Of a DNA stretch of 64,000 bases, positions 47,001 through 54,233 are shown piece after piece; positions within the stretch are counted from its first letter, which is position 1, and every line of letters starts with the position of its first letter. The position numbers and the translations under genes are program-made. The stretch is from Candidatus Panguiarchaeum symbiosum (GTDB taxonomy: Archaea; Asgardarchaeota; Njordarchaeia; Njordarchaeales; Panguiarchaeaceae): positions 32,517 through 96,516 of the forward strand of contig JANJXX010000004.1 in NCBI GenBank assembly GCA_024720975.1. The letters run 5' to 3'. The notes beneath the pieces are model-generated. The model did no database searches. It worked only from the letters and a program-made list of their open reading frames with translations, and had not been told where the DNA came from.

Positions 47001-47540
47001 TTGAGAAAGCTTTTTCTCAAGGTTTTCAACGGTAGTATGCATTGCCTCTTGCAAGGTTTCAAGACTCTTAATGTTCTCGTTAAGTATATCGAGAATCTTT
47101 TCCACGGTATCTTTAAGCGATTGAATCGCTTCCAGATTCTTTGAGGCTGCTCCTTTGTAAATTTCTATGACTTCATCTAGCATATTATGTATTGAACGTA
47201 CGGCGCTATCTGTCCTACTGACAAGCAAGTCCGCAAACTTCGCATGAGATTCACTTATCTGCTCCCTTAACTCATGGAAACTTTCTTTTAGTTTTTCCTC
47301 AATCTTCTTGAGCTCTTCTTTTAGGACATTTATAAACTCAAGGGACTCGGTTAGTCTCGGCAGGGCAAAAAATCTTCCATCATCAAACCTCGCAATGTAA
47401 CCTTTCTTAATCATCTCATCTAGAGTACTATTAACGACATCGCTCGATAAACCAAGAATCTTTGCTAATAAATCAGCAGTAAGGGGGCCGGACTCGAGTA
47501 GCAACCTATATATTTGCGCCTCAGCTGAGTTTAAGCTCAT
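44025..47540 (-). CDS. 1171-residue coiled-coil protein with winged-helix head and TrmB/PLD-like tail
   Basis: Residues 1-75 form a winged helix (SLNSAEAQIYRLLLESGPLTADLLAKILG, split by TrmB-style turns). Residues about 80-1045 are almost uninterrupted amphipathic helix with many short similar segments (for example LDNSIAGLQAGFDNYRETL and IDEASTKIKEQSRMLET), resembling apolipoprotein or chemoreceptor helical rods. Residues 1050-1171 are globular (VFIYYGREVLNTLL, YVLIITPVIDEALEKIL), similar to the PLD-like domain of TrmB-type proteins. There is no membrane segment and no ATPase motif. It is coupled by ATGA overlap to the upstream gene. DNA-bound structural or regulatory function is inferred only. 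Confidence 0.65.
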   Translation of the reverse strand: MSLNSAEAQIYRLLLESGPLTADLLAKILGLSSDVVNSTLDEMIKKGYIARFDDGRFFALPRLTESLEFINVLKEELKKIEEKLKESFHELREQISESHAKFADLLVSRTDSAVRSIHNMLDEVIEIYKGAASKNLEAIQSLKDTVEKILDILNENIKSLETLQEAMHTTVENLEKKLSQTTEESVLSLLSTSKSEIEHIKTDFTRTMASIHETFERYIKHLHDTYTSNLVVIKDFVKEAIAVLSDMVLSVRNAVEKAMSEVSDKLKLTGETKLDELAHLLSEIINEEFAELERAIETYRSTTVTQIKNAISKQDELLSLLRMNIAETIKKIGPKFDEVCAVSEQNMWKQLDEILNHITMKISYQKDLFSGDLASLDSTITSTMESIKKPIINSLDNLIDAASSETSKVLSTWTKEFKQSIGELSNAYASILVSVGNVIKDLDAQVESSVKEIDDGITRLIEHFRDRLRKTHNALSKNIQKAIKELSKPQVKKSIEEKVIETINPLIGKLNSELSSLFVKFIDDIKEDLKKSLFSEFEKGEAQASSATEGSEEKRLELSSEYIASVKDRLFMELEDDKKRIKDTMKDLLTTYGSNFSSILTDHIMLLIESFKQQLTSQISDTETLLKDNILWLDSEVCGELKLLLSYVNKCFHEFQNIVSNQLTLISSNLEKNMGGGLRALDNSIAGLQAGFDNYRETLESMINNRKDEIDGMFKDGTTVIKTAVNNCLREIESGMKSLSDFVNARKGALLEAINGSLNDIKMKFKAGLAASSEGASWEIDNTSKTLLDILQGVHKNVDENYSRYRDLLQGLSESTRKAVMEAISSKITLTVSELTSFISNKEAETLDVITRMHENTHNYVINKISRIDEVASKVDSETSNIKNEFEDSSKQVEKQTIQLYDSYAEKISGAIESMRNMLLQEIASDTNALKSKSQEIFKNYDQGLKTIRETLRDKISSAHQETVNIISKSIDEASTKIKEQSRMLETHITSARDELKALLEREELDIRERTDEILTGVASKAGRVVEWSDKVASSILNAIQQYASEIKSRPKGVFIYYGREVLNTLLQSMIDSARRYVLIITPVIDEALEKILLESSNKQAIIEIYTGLGEKRVIGNAFVATMTHVPEGVTVVVKDDKESVILLEKDSAYIGAIFEDVDLSKLLSALRRQQ

Positions 47541-48382
47541 TTATGAGCACCAGCTATACCCCTGAAAATTTCGATGAGCTCACCATATTTTATTAAAGAT
47601 CTTCCAAGCTCGACAACTCTGATCCGAGCGATGTTCTTTCCATTTGTAATAATTGAGTAGTCCAGACCCAGTAAGATCTCGCTCAAGGTTTTCATGTCAA
47701 TGTTACTAGGCAGTTCTACCTCCAAGTATAAGTTACCGGTTGGGGTAAGCTGCGTGCTGCCTTTAAGTCCAAGTGCCTGAAATAAAAGTTTTACGAGTTC
47801 ATTTATGGAGTCGATGAATACATGCCTCTCTTTAAGATCAACATATGCTATTTGGCGGGCCAAATCCACTAAGTTGATTATGAGTTCCTTTCCTTTAACT
47901 TTCACCAATAGATAAGCTTTATCATGACTCCTTGAGAAGTAAACGTGCTCATGTTCATCCGCTATCTTAGACAAAATGTCCACGATCTTATCCGTATCGT
48001 GACCTTCTACGCGTTTTTTTGAAACATCTAACTTGTATACTGAGAACAAGACTTGCAAAAAATCATTTAGTTTGACGACAACATCTTTCATTGGAATTGG
48101 ATTAGGCTTTCCAGCTAGAATTCTTTGAATTTCATCTAGACGAATTTTGTAGCAGTCTGCCGGATAATCAGTCTTGGGTATCCCCGCCTCTACGAGTAGA
48201 GATAGATAGAATCTATTATTACACATAGGGTTTAAGATTAACCTGCCCCTATCACTCATACATCTTGGACAGGCCTCCTGCATAGTGGCAACGAGTTTAG
48301 AAACCATTAATTCGCAGGCATCAGTTGCGCGTTCACCGCAAATTATAGTTGCAAGTTTGCTGACCAATTTATCTTCTTTCAT
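47537..48382 (-). CDS. unrecognised partner of the coiled-coil protein
   Basis: 281 residues. An N-terminal region carries a possible zinc site (CPRCMSDRG and NPMCNNRF near 38-55), followed by a mixed alpha/beta body. The stretch LLVKVKGKELIINLVDLA suggests a small sandwich fold. I find no known family. GGTG precedes the ATG at 48382. Its TGA overlaps the ATG of the 1171-residue gene, so the two are made together. Confidence 0.55.
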   Translation of the reverse strand: MKEDKLVSKLATIICGERATDACELMVSKLVATMQEACPRCMSDRGRLILNPMCNNRFYLSLLVEAGIPKTDYPADCYKIRLDEIQRILAGKPNPIPMKDVVVKLNDFLQVLFSVYKLDVSKKRVEGHDTDKIVDILSKIADEHEHVYFSRSHDKAYLLVKVKGKELIINLVDLARQIAYVDLKERHVFIDSINELVKLLFQALGLKGSTQLTPTGNLYLEVELPSNIDMKTLSEILLGLDYSIITNGKNIARIRVVELGRSLIKYGELIEIFRGIAGAHK

Positions 48383-48443
48383 CCAATAACACCTTCACTA
48401 AAGAGTACTACAAATATTATAAAAATGATAGCAATTACAACTG

Positions 48444-48477
48444 AAAATCCTGCCCTAAAGGGCAGGAAGGAGGTTAG
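48444..48477 (+). repeat. dispersed hairpin ending in GGAGGTTAG, copy 4
   Basis: CCTGCCC-TAAA-GGGCAGG is a perfect 7-bp stem with a 4-base loop, followed by AAGGAGGTTAG. This is the best-formed hairpin of the family (others at 7976, 12197, 13336). It lies 62 bases upstream of the coiled-coil operon, oriented away from it. Confidence 0.55.
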
Positions 48478-48562
48478 AAATCCTAGTGATCTCATGAAGC
48501 CAACGCAATATAGCTTTGGCAGCTAAGAACCAGCTGATTCAAAACCCCACTAGAGAAGCAAT

Positions 48563-49285
48563 TTAGAAGTCAGCTTCTTTGACGATGTTCACCAGCTCCA
48601 TTAGATTGTCAATTAAATAGTCGGGTTTAACATCATCAGGATTCTTAGGAAGTCTCAGGTATTCTACTACTGGCTCTGGCTTACTCATTAAGACTACAAC
48701 CATTCCCAGTTCTTTTGCTCCGGGTATGTCTATTTGTGGAACGTCTCCAACATACATTGCATGTTTAGGATCAACATTTAATGCCTTGAGAGCTATCTCA
48801 AATATACGCGAATGAGGTTTTCGATAACCCACATCACATGAAATTACAACGACATCAAAGTATTCTCTTAAACCATGCTTCTTTAGGACATTCTCATGAA
48901 AATTTATGGGCGAATTTGAGACGATACCTAACTTTAATCCCATGTCTTTGAGAGTTTTAAGGACTTGTTTTGCCTCCTTTCTAATATGGCAGAAGGGAGC
49001 ATCTTTCAATTTCTCAATCGCAAATCCCACAATATTTGCATCTACTAATATTCCTGCTCTTCTAGCAGCATCTGAGATAATGTTCTCCATTCTCTCTTCA
49101 ATTAGTGTCTTTGTAACCCGGTCCCACGCATCATCAAGAGCATTCATAAATTCTGTACGAAAGCTCACAGGAGTATTTATTCCTAAGCTTTGAAATGCTT
49201 TCTCGACAATGTCAGCCATAGAGTCTCTATCCCAACATGATTCAGCAATTACACCGCCAAAGTCGAACAAAATGGCCCTTATCAT
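48563..49285 (-). CDS. HAD-superfamily hydrolase
   Basis: Motif I is LFDFGGVIAES (nucleophile Asp in FDFGG), motif II is GIVSNSPINF, motif III is the Lys in DVGYRKPHSRIFEIAL, and motif IV is YVGDVPQIDIPGAKELG. An all-helical cap lies between motifs I and II. A phosphatase or dehalogenase acting on a small molecule. Its ATG overlaps the stop of the upstream SemiSWEET-like gene, so they are co-translated. Confidence 0.85.
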   Translation of the reverse strand: MIRAILFDFGGVIAESCWDRDSMADIVEKAFQSLGINTPVSFRTEFMNALDDAWDRVTKTLIEERMENIISDAARRAGILVDANIVGFAIEKLKDAPFCHIRKEAKQVLKTLKDMGLKLGIVSNSPINFHENVLKKHGLREYFDVVVISCDVGYRKPHSRIFEIALKALNVDPKHAMYVGDVPQIDIPGAKELGMVVVLMSKPEPVVEYLRLPKNPDDVKPDYLIDNLMELVNIVKEADF

Positions 49286-49536
49286 TTCCGTCCCTTTAAG
49301 ACCAATGCTTTTCCAAAGTTAATGCCGGAGAGAATGGAGGCAATTCCATTCAGAGTTATAAATACTGGGTCACGTATGGTTATCGCATGCATTGTTAAGA
49401 GGATACTGCCAAAGAAGTATAGCATCAAAAATTCGATTCTTGCAGGTTTTTCTAACTTCTTTAGGGTCTTTATTGTCTCTGGAATCCAGGCAATTACTAT
49501 TAGAACTAAACCTATAAGACCTATCAGTTCCAGCAC
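49282..49536 (-). CDS. SemiSWEET/PQ-loop-like three-helix membrane protein
   Basis: 84 residues in three membrane helices. The first contains IAWIPETIKTLKK, a PQ-loop-type turn with PE in place of PQ, and the last contains LNGIASILSG. This matches bacterial SemiSWEET-like sugar or small-solute transporters that dimerise. It is translated with the HAD gene, suggesting a sugar-phosphate role, which is inference. Confidence 0.65.
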   Translation of the reverse strand: MLELIGLIGLVLIVIAWIPETIKTLKKLEKPARIEFLMLYFFGSILLTMHAITIRDPVFITLNGIASILSGINFGKALVLKGRK

Positions 49537-49575
49537 CCTGATTATTCCACAGCCGTATATGTGATATTTTTACGG

Positions 49576-49587
49576 AAATTTATATCC
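49576..49587 (+). promoter_or_regulatory. TATA box of the GltD-like gene
   Basis: AAATTTATATCC lies 30-41 bases before the ATG at 49617 and about 17 before the TTG at 49593, favouring the ATG. Confidence 0.4.
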
Positions 49588-49616
49588 TACTTTTGAGAAA
49601 TAAAAAGTGGCTGGCG

Positions 49617-50636
49617 ATGAATATGCGATTCGTTACTTGTAAGGAACCACCAAAACAACTAAGTGGAAGGAAAATTGCAATAATTGGAGCAGGGCCAGCT
49701 GGTCTGACTGCTGCTGGAATTCTGGTCTGTAAAGGGCACAGTATTGATGTCTATGATATTCTTCCAGAGCCCGGCGGCTTGCTAGTGTTTGGGATACCAA
49801 CCATAAGAATGCCCAAAGATAAAATTATGGAGGGTATTAATGAACTCGAGAGATTCGGCGTGAGATTTATCCTAGGGAAGACTATTGGCAAGGACATACC
49901 ATTTGATAGAATCCTCAGTGAATACGATGCCGTAATAATAGCTACTGGTGCCTGGAAAGAGGTACAACCTGACGTCCCCGGAGCTAACGCCAGGGGAGTT
50001 CACCTAGCGTTAGACTTTCTCCTAAAGGTAGCTCTAGTCGAAAGAGGCCATCTAGAAAGGGATAAGTTACCTAAAGTAGGCAGACGAGTAATCATAATTG
50101 GAGGTGGAAACACAGCTATTGATGCCGCCATTACATCTCGACATTACGGGGCTGAAGAGGTTATAATTGCCTATAGGAGAACTAGAGAGCATATGCCAGC
50201 ACATGAGACCGAAATACGTACAGCGGAGAAAGCTGGAGTAAAGTTCATGTTCTTGGTTAGTCCGACAAGGGTTATTCCAGACGCGAGCGAAAGTGTAAAG
50301 GCAATAGAGCTTGAAGAAATGACACTAGGAGAGCCTGATGCCAGCGGAAGACCACAACCAGTTCCAACTGGGAGGAAAACGACGATTGAGTGCGATACTG
50401 TAATTTTTGCAATAGGACAAAAACCTACACCTCCGTTCGACGATCCGGGAAAATATGGAATAAAAGTAGATTCTGCTGGAAGAATAATTGTCGACGAGAA
50501 CTATGCTACAACGAGACCAGGTGTGTTTGCAATAGGCGATGTCGTAACTGGCCCGAAGGATATAGCATCAGCAATAAAGGCTGCAAAAGTGGCTGCTGAA
50601 GCCGTTGATAGGTACCTAGCCGTGATGCCCCGCTAA
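49617..50636 (+). CDS. GltD-like FAD/NAD(P) oxidoreductase (glutamate synthase beta-subunit family)
   Basis: FAD site IIGAGPAGLTAAGIL at the N terminus, NAD(P) site IIIGGGNTAIDAAITSRHYGA near 165, RRTREHMPAHETEI, and FAIGDVVTGPKDIASAIKAA at the C terminus. The family includes GltD, the NfnB/SudA large subunit and dihydropyrimidine dehydrogenase parts. The cysteine-rich N-terminal [4Fe-4S] domain of GltD is missing (339 residues rather than about 450). No glutamate synthase or ferredoxin partner is adjacent, so the reaction is unclear. ATG 49617 or 49623. Confidence 0.85.
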   Translation: MNMRFVTCKEPPKQLSGRKIAIIGAGPAGLTAAGILVCKGHSIDVYDILPEPGGLLVFGIPTIRMPKDKIMEGINELERFGVRFILGKTIGKDIPFDRILSEYDAVIIATGAWKEVQPDVPGANARGVHLALDFLLKVALVERGHLERDKLPKVGRRVIIIGGGNTAIDAAITSRHYGAEEVIIAYRRTREHMPAHETEIRTAEKAGVKFMFLVSPTRVIPDASESVKAIELEEMTLGEPDASGRPQPVPTGRKTTIECDTVIFAIGQKPTPPFDDPGKYGIKVDSAGRIIVDENYATTRPGVFAIGDVVTGPKDIASAIKAAKVAAEAVDRYLAVMPR

Positions 50637-50644
50637 GAGAATTT

Positions 50645-51664
50645 CTAGGAGGTACCAATGAACGAAACTACATCGCTTGCAATGTTCTCTAGCTCTCTTT
50701 TATTTGAGAACCAGTAGAATTTAACTTTGTTTGCTAGATGCCCCAAATATTCAAATGACTCCCTGCGTGCTACAACAATTAGTGGTATTCCCATTTCAGA
50801 AGCTCTTCTAATCTTTATTTCCTTGTTTATCAAGTACTTGACTCGATAATATCCAACTATCTCAATGTATACCTTTCTATTTCCTAGAGTCACCTCGAAA
50901 TCTGGTATGAATACTAAGTCACCAATTAGTATTGGTGCATCTTTTCTTACGCTTACCCCAAGTTTCTTAAGCGCCTCATAGAATATGCTCTCAAAAGTAC
51001 TATCAAAAACTTTGTGTTTGAATGCCGTCGCAATTGGAGTTCCCTGGATAATGATCTTCCTTCCATTCTGCAGCATTACCTTCACTTTTGAACCGTATCC
51101 AAGAATTGCCGCCATCGGCTCTAGGCTAAGTTCACTTGCTCGAATATATGCAATAATTTCTTCATTCTCCTCTATATGTGTATCGGCTCTAAGCCTCCTT
51201 GCTATAAATAGTACGTCTTTAACCAGAGTCCCTCCTTCTATTTTTGGGAAATGCAAAGTTACCATTACAGCTCGTTTAAGGAGGCGTCTAACTATGAGGA
51301 AGTTTATTATACCCGTGAGGAGCTTAGGTTCTAAGTTGGCCTTCTGAGAGAGTGTCTTATGACCATTAAACCATGCCAGGAATAGCTGTTTATCTATGCC
51401 CTGCTCTTTGCAGAACCTATCTATGAGATCATCAAGCATACCCAATCTAATGAATTCGCCAGAGTATCTTCTCCAAGCCTCTTTTATCTCTGCTGGTAAT
51501 TCAACTGGTCTTTCCTCATAGAATATCTCTAATGCACTCATAACAGCAGGAATTAATCTCTTTGGAACTTGCTCCATTAGTTTATCGTAGATATCTGCAA
51601 AACTTGCTGAATTTCTTGCAATTTCAATTATCTTTTCGGATAGGTTTTCATCAGCAAACCTCAT
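50645..51664 (-). CDS. Bax1-like (DUF790) PD-(D/E)XK nuclease
   Basis: The C-terminal ~120 residues match the Bax1/DUF790 nuclease: FDSTFESIFYEALKKLG, VFIPDFEVTLGNRKVYIEIVGYY (catalytic D and E) and IPLIVVARRE. The central part contains TLHFPKIEGG. Bax1 is the nuclease partner of archaeal XPB helicase in excision repair. Here no XPB is adjacent; instead the gene is last in the radA operon and overlaps the 51661-52101 gene by 4 bases. Confidence 0.72.
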   Translation of the reverse strand: MRFADENLSEKIIEIARNSASFADIYDKLMEQVPKRLIPAVMSALEIFYEERPVELPAEIKEAWRRYSGEFIRLGMLDDLIDRFCKEQGIDKQLFLAWFNGHKTLSQKANLEPKLLTGIINFLIVRRLLKRAVMVTLHFPKIEGGTLVKDVLFIARRLRADTHIEENEEIIAYIRASELSLEPMAAILGYGSKVKVMLQNGRKIIIQGTPIATAFKHKVFDSTFESIFYEALKKLGVSVRKDAPILIGDLVFIPDFEVTLGNRKVYIEIVGYYRVKYLINKEIKIRRASEMGIPLIVVARRESFEYLGHLANKVKFYWFSNKRELENIASDVVSFIGTS

Positions 51665-52101
51665 ATTAAGTCCTCCAGCGCCTTGATGATCACTTCTTGG
51701 ATCATATCTATAGTCTCTCTAACAACTAAATATCTTGTAACGCCATTTGAATCCTTATCGCATTTGATTAGGTTTATACTCAGTGCGCTTTTTATCCAGG
51801 CTCTAGTAACTTTTGCTGATCCTACACGCATTTGCAGCTCTCTAAAGTAGAACTCCCTCAACTCAATCGCATGAAAGAACGCCCCACCAAAACCACTTAA
51901 GGTATTTAGAATCTTCTCAAGCAGTTGGTATGACTTTTCCCATCCTTGCCACACTAAACTCTCCACTTGTTCGCTCTTTCCCTCAAGTTTAGCTATCTCT
52001 AAAGCCTTTTTCAAGTAAGAATCATCCACTTCATCGTATACATATTTCTTTATTCTCTCTGCCAACTTATTGGGTATAATTCGCCAAATAAATGACAACA
52101 T
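51661..52101 (-). CDS. unknown protein of the radA operon (146 residues)
   Basis: Helical, with basic and acidic patches (NKLAERIKKYVYDEVDDSYLKK). The part KVTRAWIKSALSINLIKCDKD followed by VTRYLVVRET looks like a winged helix near the C terminus. It overlaps the Bax1-like gene (ATGA) and is 3 bases after the 52105-52359 gene, so it belongs to the operon. No family was recognised. Confidence 0.5.
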   Translation of the reverse strand: MLSFIWRIIPNKLAERIKKYVYDEVDDSYLKKALEIAKLEGKSEQVESLVWQGWEKSYQLLEKILNTLSGFGGAFFHAIELREFYFRELQMRVGSAKVTRAWIKSALSINLIKCDKDSNGVTRYLVVRETIDMIQEVIIKALEDLI

Positions 52102-52104
52102 AAG

Positions 52105-52359
52105 CTACCTCGAGAGTTTTTCTAGGAGTTCTTCGAAACTCCTAGTAATTTCCTCAATGAGTCTCCTAATGCCATCTCTTTGAACCCTCATTATGCCTCC
52201 ACTAATCTCAATTATGCCTAGTCTCTTCGCGCTTTCAAGCCATACCCTAGCTTTAGCTGTATCCGGAATTCTGCTGGGATCTTGAAGATATTTCTTGAGC
52301 TCCGGTCCAAATGTTGTTAAGAATATTGCTAAATCTCTAAGATCGTCTTGGCTAAGCAT
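52105..52359 (-). CDS. small unknown protein of the radA operon (84 residues)
   Basis: Helical, probably a small winged-helix-like fold (ARVWLESAKRLGIIEISGGIMRVQRDGIRRLIEEI). It begins inside radA (8-base overlap). The arrangement suggests a partner or regulator of RadA or of the downstream genes, but no family is known to me. Confidence 0.5.
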   Translation of the reverse strand: MLSQDDLRDLAIFLTTFGPELKKYLQDPSRIPDTAKARVWLESAKRLGIIEISGGIMRVQRDGIRRLIEEITRSFEELLEKLSR

Positions 52360-53380
52360 CAGCTATTCCCTCATCCGTTATTTTAATTTTGCATTCTCCA
52401 GGCGGCAGCCATGAAGAATCCATGATTGACACCCTGCGGTAGGGATCTGTTGCTCTTACGAGAAGGAGCCGCGTATCAACAGTATGACCTAGTACATGAC
52501 CACCTGTAGGTTTAAATCCAAGCCCGATTGTTCCTACCGACGCAACAACCTGATTTGTTACCAAAACAACAGCTTCATAGTTTATTGCTATTCTTCTCAG
52601 CTTCTCTGCCATGTCTAGTATCAACCTCTGTCTGGCGTATAATTCTCCTTGCCCTGAGAAGTCTGCTCTAGGTAACTTTGTGAGGCTATCAACAACCACG
52701 AGTTTTGCATTATTTTCCCTGACAACACTTACAAGACTCTCAATGATACGCTTCTGATCCCAGGCGTTCTCCGGCCTACTTATGATTATCCTCTTCATCA
52801 CTTCTTTTTCGTCCAAGTTGAATCTCTTGATAATTTTCTTGAACCTATTTACGGAGAAAGTTCTTTCACTGTCAATTATAACAGCCGAGATATCACCATC
52901 ATTCAACCCCCAATGTTCCTTCTGATTCCCCTTTCTAGCTTCACCCTGCTCCGTTTCCTGCAATATTTCTTGAATCTCCTTCTGACTCATTGAAGGAAGA
53001 AAAACCGTGGCTAGTGCAGTAAAACAAGCCTGACTCTTGCCAGAACCGTAGGGACCAGCTAACTCTGTTACTTCACCAACACACCATCCTCCTTGTAGCA
53101 GTCTATTAAGTGCATGTGCACCAGTTGACATAAACCTTTTCTTCTCACTGGTTTTCTCGAGCTCAGCAATTGGCATAAACCTTTTCCTGTGCTGGTCTAG
53201 AAACTCTATCGCTTTGTCCAATATTTTCTCGCACGTTTCTTTAGATAAGCCCGTTATCTCAGCTAGTCTAGTTGGGCTGTACAGCAATATGTCCTTAATA
53301 TAGTATATTCCGGCAGACTCTAACGCAGCTAGCGTTTGCTTTTGAAGTTTTAGCTCATGCACTGTGTATTCCTTAGACAT
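52352..53380 (-). CDS. radA: RadA/Rad51-family recombinase
   Basis: N-terminal helix-hairpin-helix domain (ILLYSPTRLAEITGLSKE), a linker, then the ATPase core: Walker A GPYGSGKS (109-116; RadA usually has GEFGSGKT), Walker B LVVVDSL, and the L2/DNA-contact region NQVVASVG and GGHVLGHTVDTRLLLVRA. An extra ~25-residue hydrophilic stretch (SMSQKEIQEILQETEQGEAR) follows Walker A, where canonical RadA is shorter. It forms filaments on ssDNA for strand exchange. Canonical RadA versus a paralogue cannot be decided. ATG 53380 (MSKEYTVHELK) chosen; GTG 53389 also possible. First gene of a four-gene operon. Confidence 0.82.
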   Translation of the reverse strand: MSKEYTVHELKLQKQTLAALESAGIYYIKDILLYSPTRLAEITGLSKETCEKILDKAIEFLDQHRKRFMPIAELEKTSEKKRFMSTGAHALNRLLQGGWCVGEVTELAGPYGSGKSQACFTALATVFLPSMSQKEIQEILQETEQGEARKGNQKEHWGLNDGDISAVIIDSERTFSVNRFKKIIKRFNLDEKEVMKRIIISRPENAWDQKRIIESLVSVVRENNAKLVVVDSLTKLPRADFSGQGELYARQRLILDMAEKLRRIAINYEAVVLVTNQVVASVGTIGLGFKPTGGHVLGHTVDTRLLLVRATDPYRRVSIMDSSWLPPGECKIKITDEGIADA

Positions 53381-53448
53381 CACTACCACTAAATTACATT
53401 AATGCTAAATTACTATTTTATCCAACTGAAGATAAATTGGTGCGGTTC

Positions 53449-54105
53449 TTGATAAGCCTAGTCTACATATGCTCTATGGTTATGCAAATAGCACTGGATA
53501 TAAATCTTCTCATACTAGCATGGGTCCTTTACGCGTTATTGCAGTACTGCTGGAGTGGCATGTCTAAATTCATCTCAATCCTCTTACTTCCGGGAACGCT
53601 TATTCACGTGGCATCGCACTATCTGCTGGCTAAACTGCTGAACATAAAACCTTATGTAACCCTTAGCATAATACCAGATGAGAGCCATCGAGCTGGACTA
53701 TACACAAGCACCAATATCTATAGAATAAACTCTTGGAGGATTGGCTTTGTGGCCATGGCTCCATTGATGATTTCATTACCAATGATAATCCTTCTTAGAT
53801 GGATACTCAAAGTTGCAATCAATCTAGGTTCATACGCAGCTAGCCTAATTATAGCATGGCTTCTGATTTCTATATTCGTCTGCGGTCTCCCATCACTAGC
53901 TGACCTAGGATTTATAGCTAGTAACGTGATTATCAAGCACCCAGATACTATAATAGCCTTGCTTCTCCTGCCAACAATCTACATACTTGGAACAATGGCA
54001 TATGATAACGAAGTCGCAGTCTACGGGACAGCACTATACATCACTTTAGTAGCAATGGCCTCTATTCTAGGAGAAGCAAAGAAGGAAGAGATAATCATCG
54101 ACTAG
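53449..54105 (+). CDS. M50-like membrane protein with degenerate HVASH motif
   Basis: About six hydrophobic segments. LPGTLIHVASHYLLAKLLN matches the zinc-protease helix of M50-like archaeal membrane proteins (PGTLIHELSH) except that the catalytic Glu is Val, giving HVASH. The histidines remain. It is therefore probably a non-proteolytic relative. TTG at 53449 has GGTG 6 nt upstream; TTG at 53437 is the longer candidate. It is divergent from radA. Confidence 0.6.
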   Translation: MISLVYICSMVMQIALDINLLILAWVLYALLQYCWSGMSKFISILLLPGTLIHVASHYLLAKLLNIKPYVTLSIIPDESHRAGLYTSTNIYRINSWRIGFVAMAPLMISLPMIILLRWILKVAINLGSYAASLIIAWLLISIFVCGLPSLADLGFIASNVIIKHPDTIIALLLLPTIYILGTMAYDNEVAVYGTALYITLVAMASILGEAKKEEIIID

Positions 54106-54233
54106 AGGAACAGCTATCATGAGTGCCTTCCTAGCAGGTTTTTAACGAGATGTTAGCAATGCCAAACCACAATTTACAAGAAGGCATTTAAAAATATTTT
54201 TTAGTGTACTCGACGTGCTCATACAGGTGCTTA

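Noticed and set aside
44025-47540. Several open frames of 80-110 codons on the opposite strand of the coiled-coil gene
   Set aside because: They are Ser-rich shadows of a repetitive coding strand, with no Shine-Dalgarno or domain.
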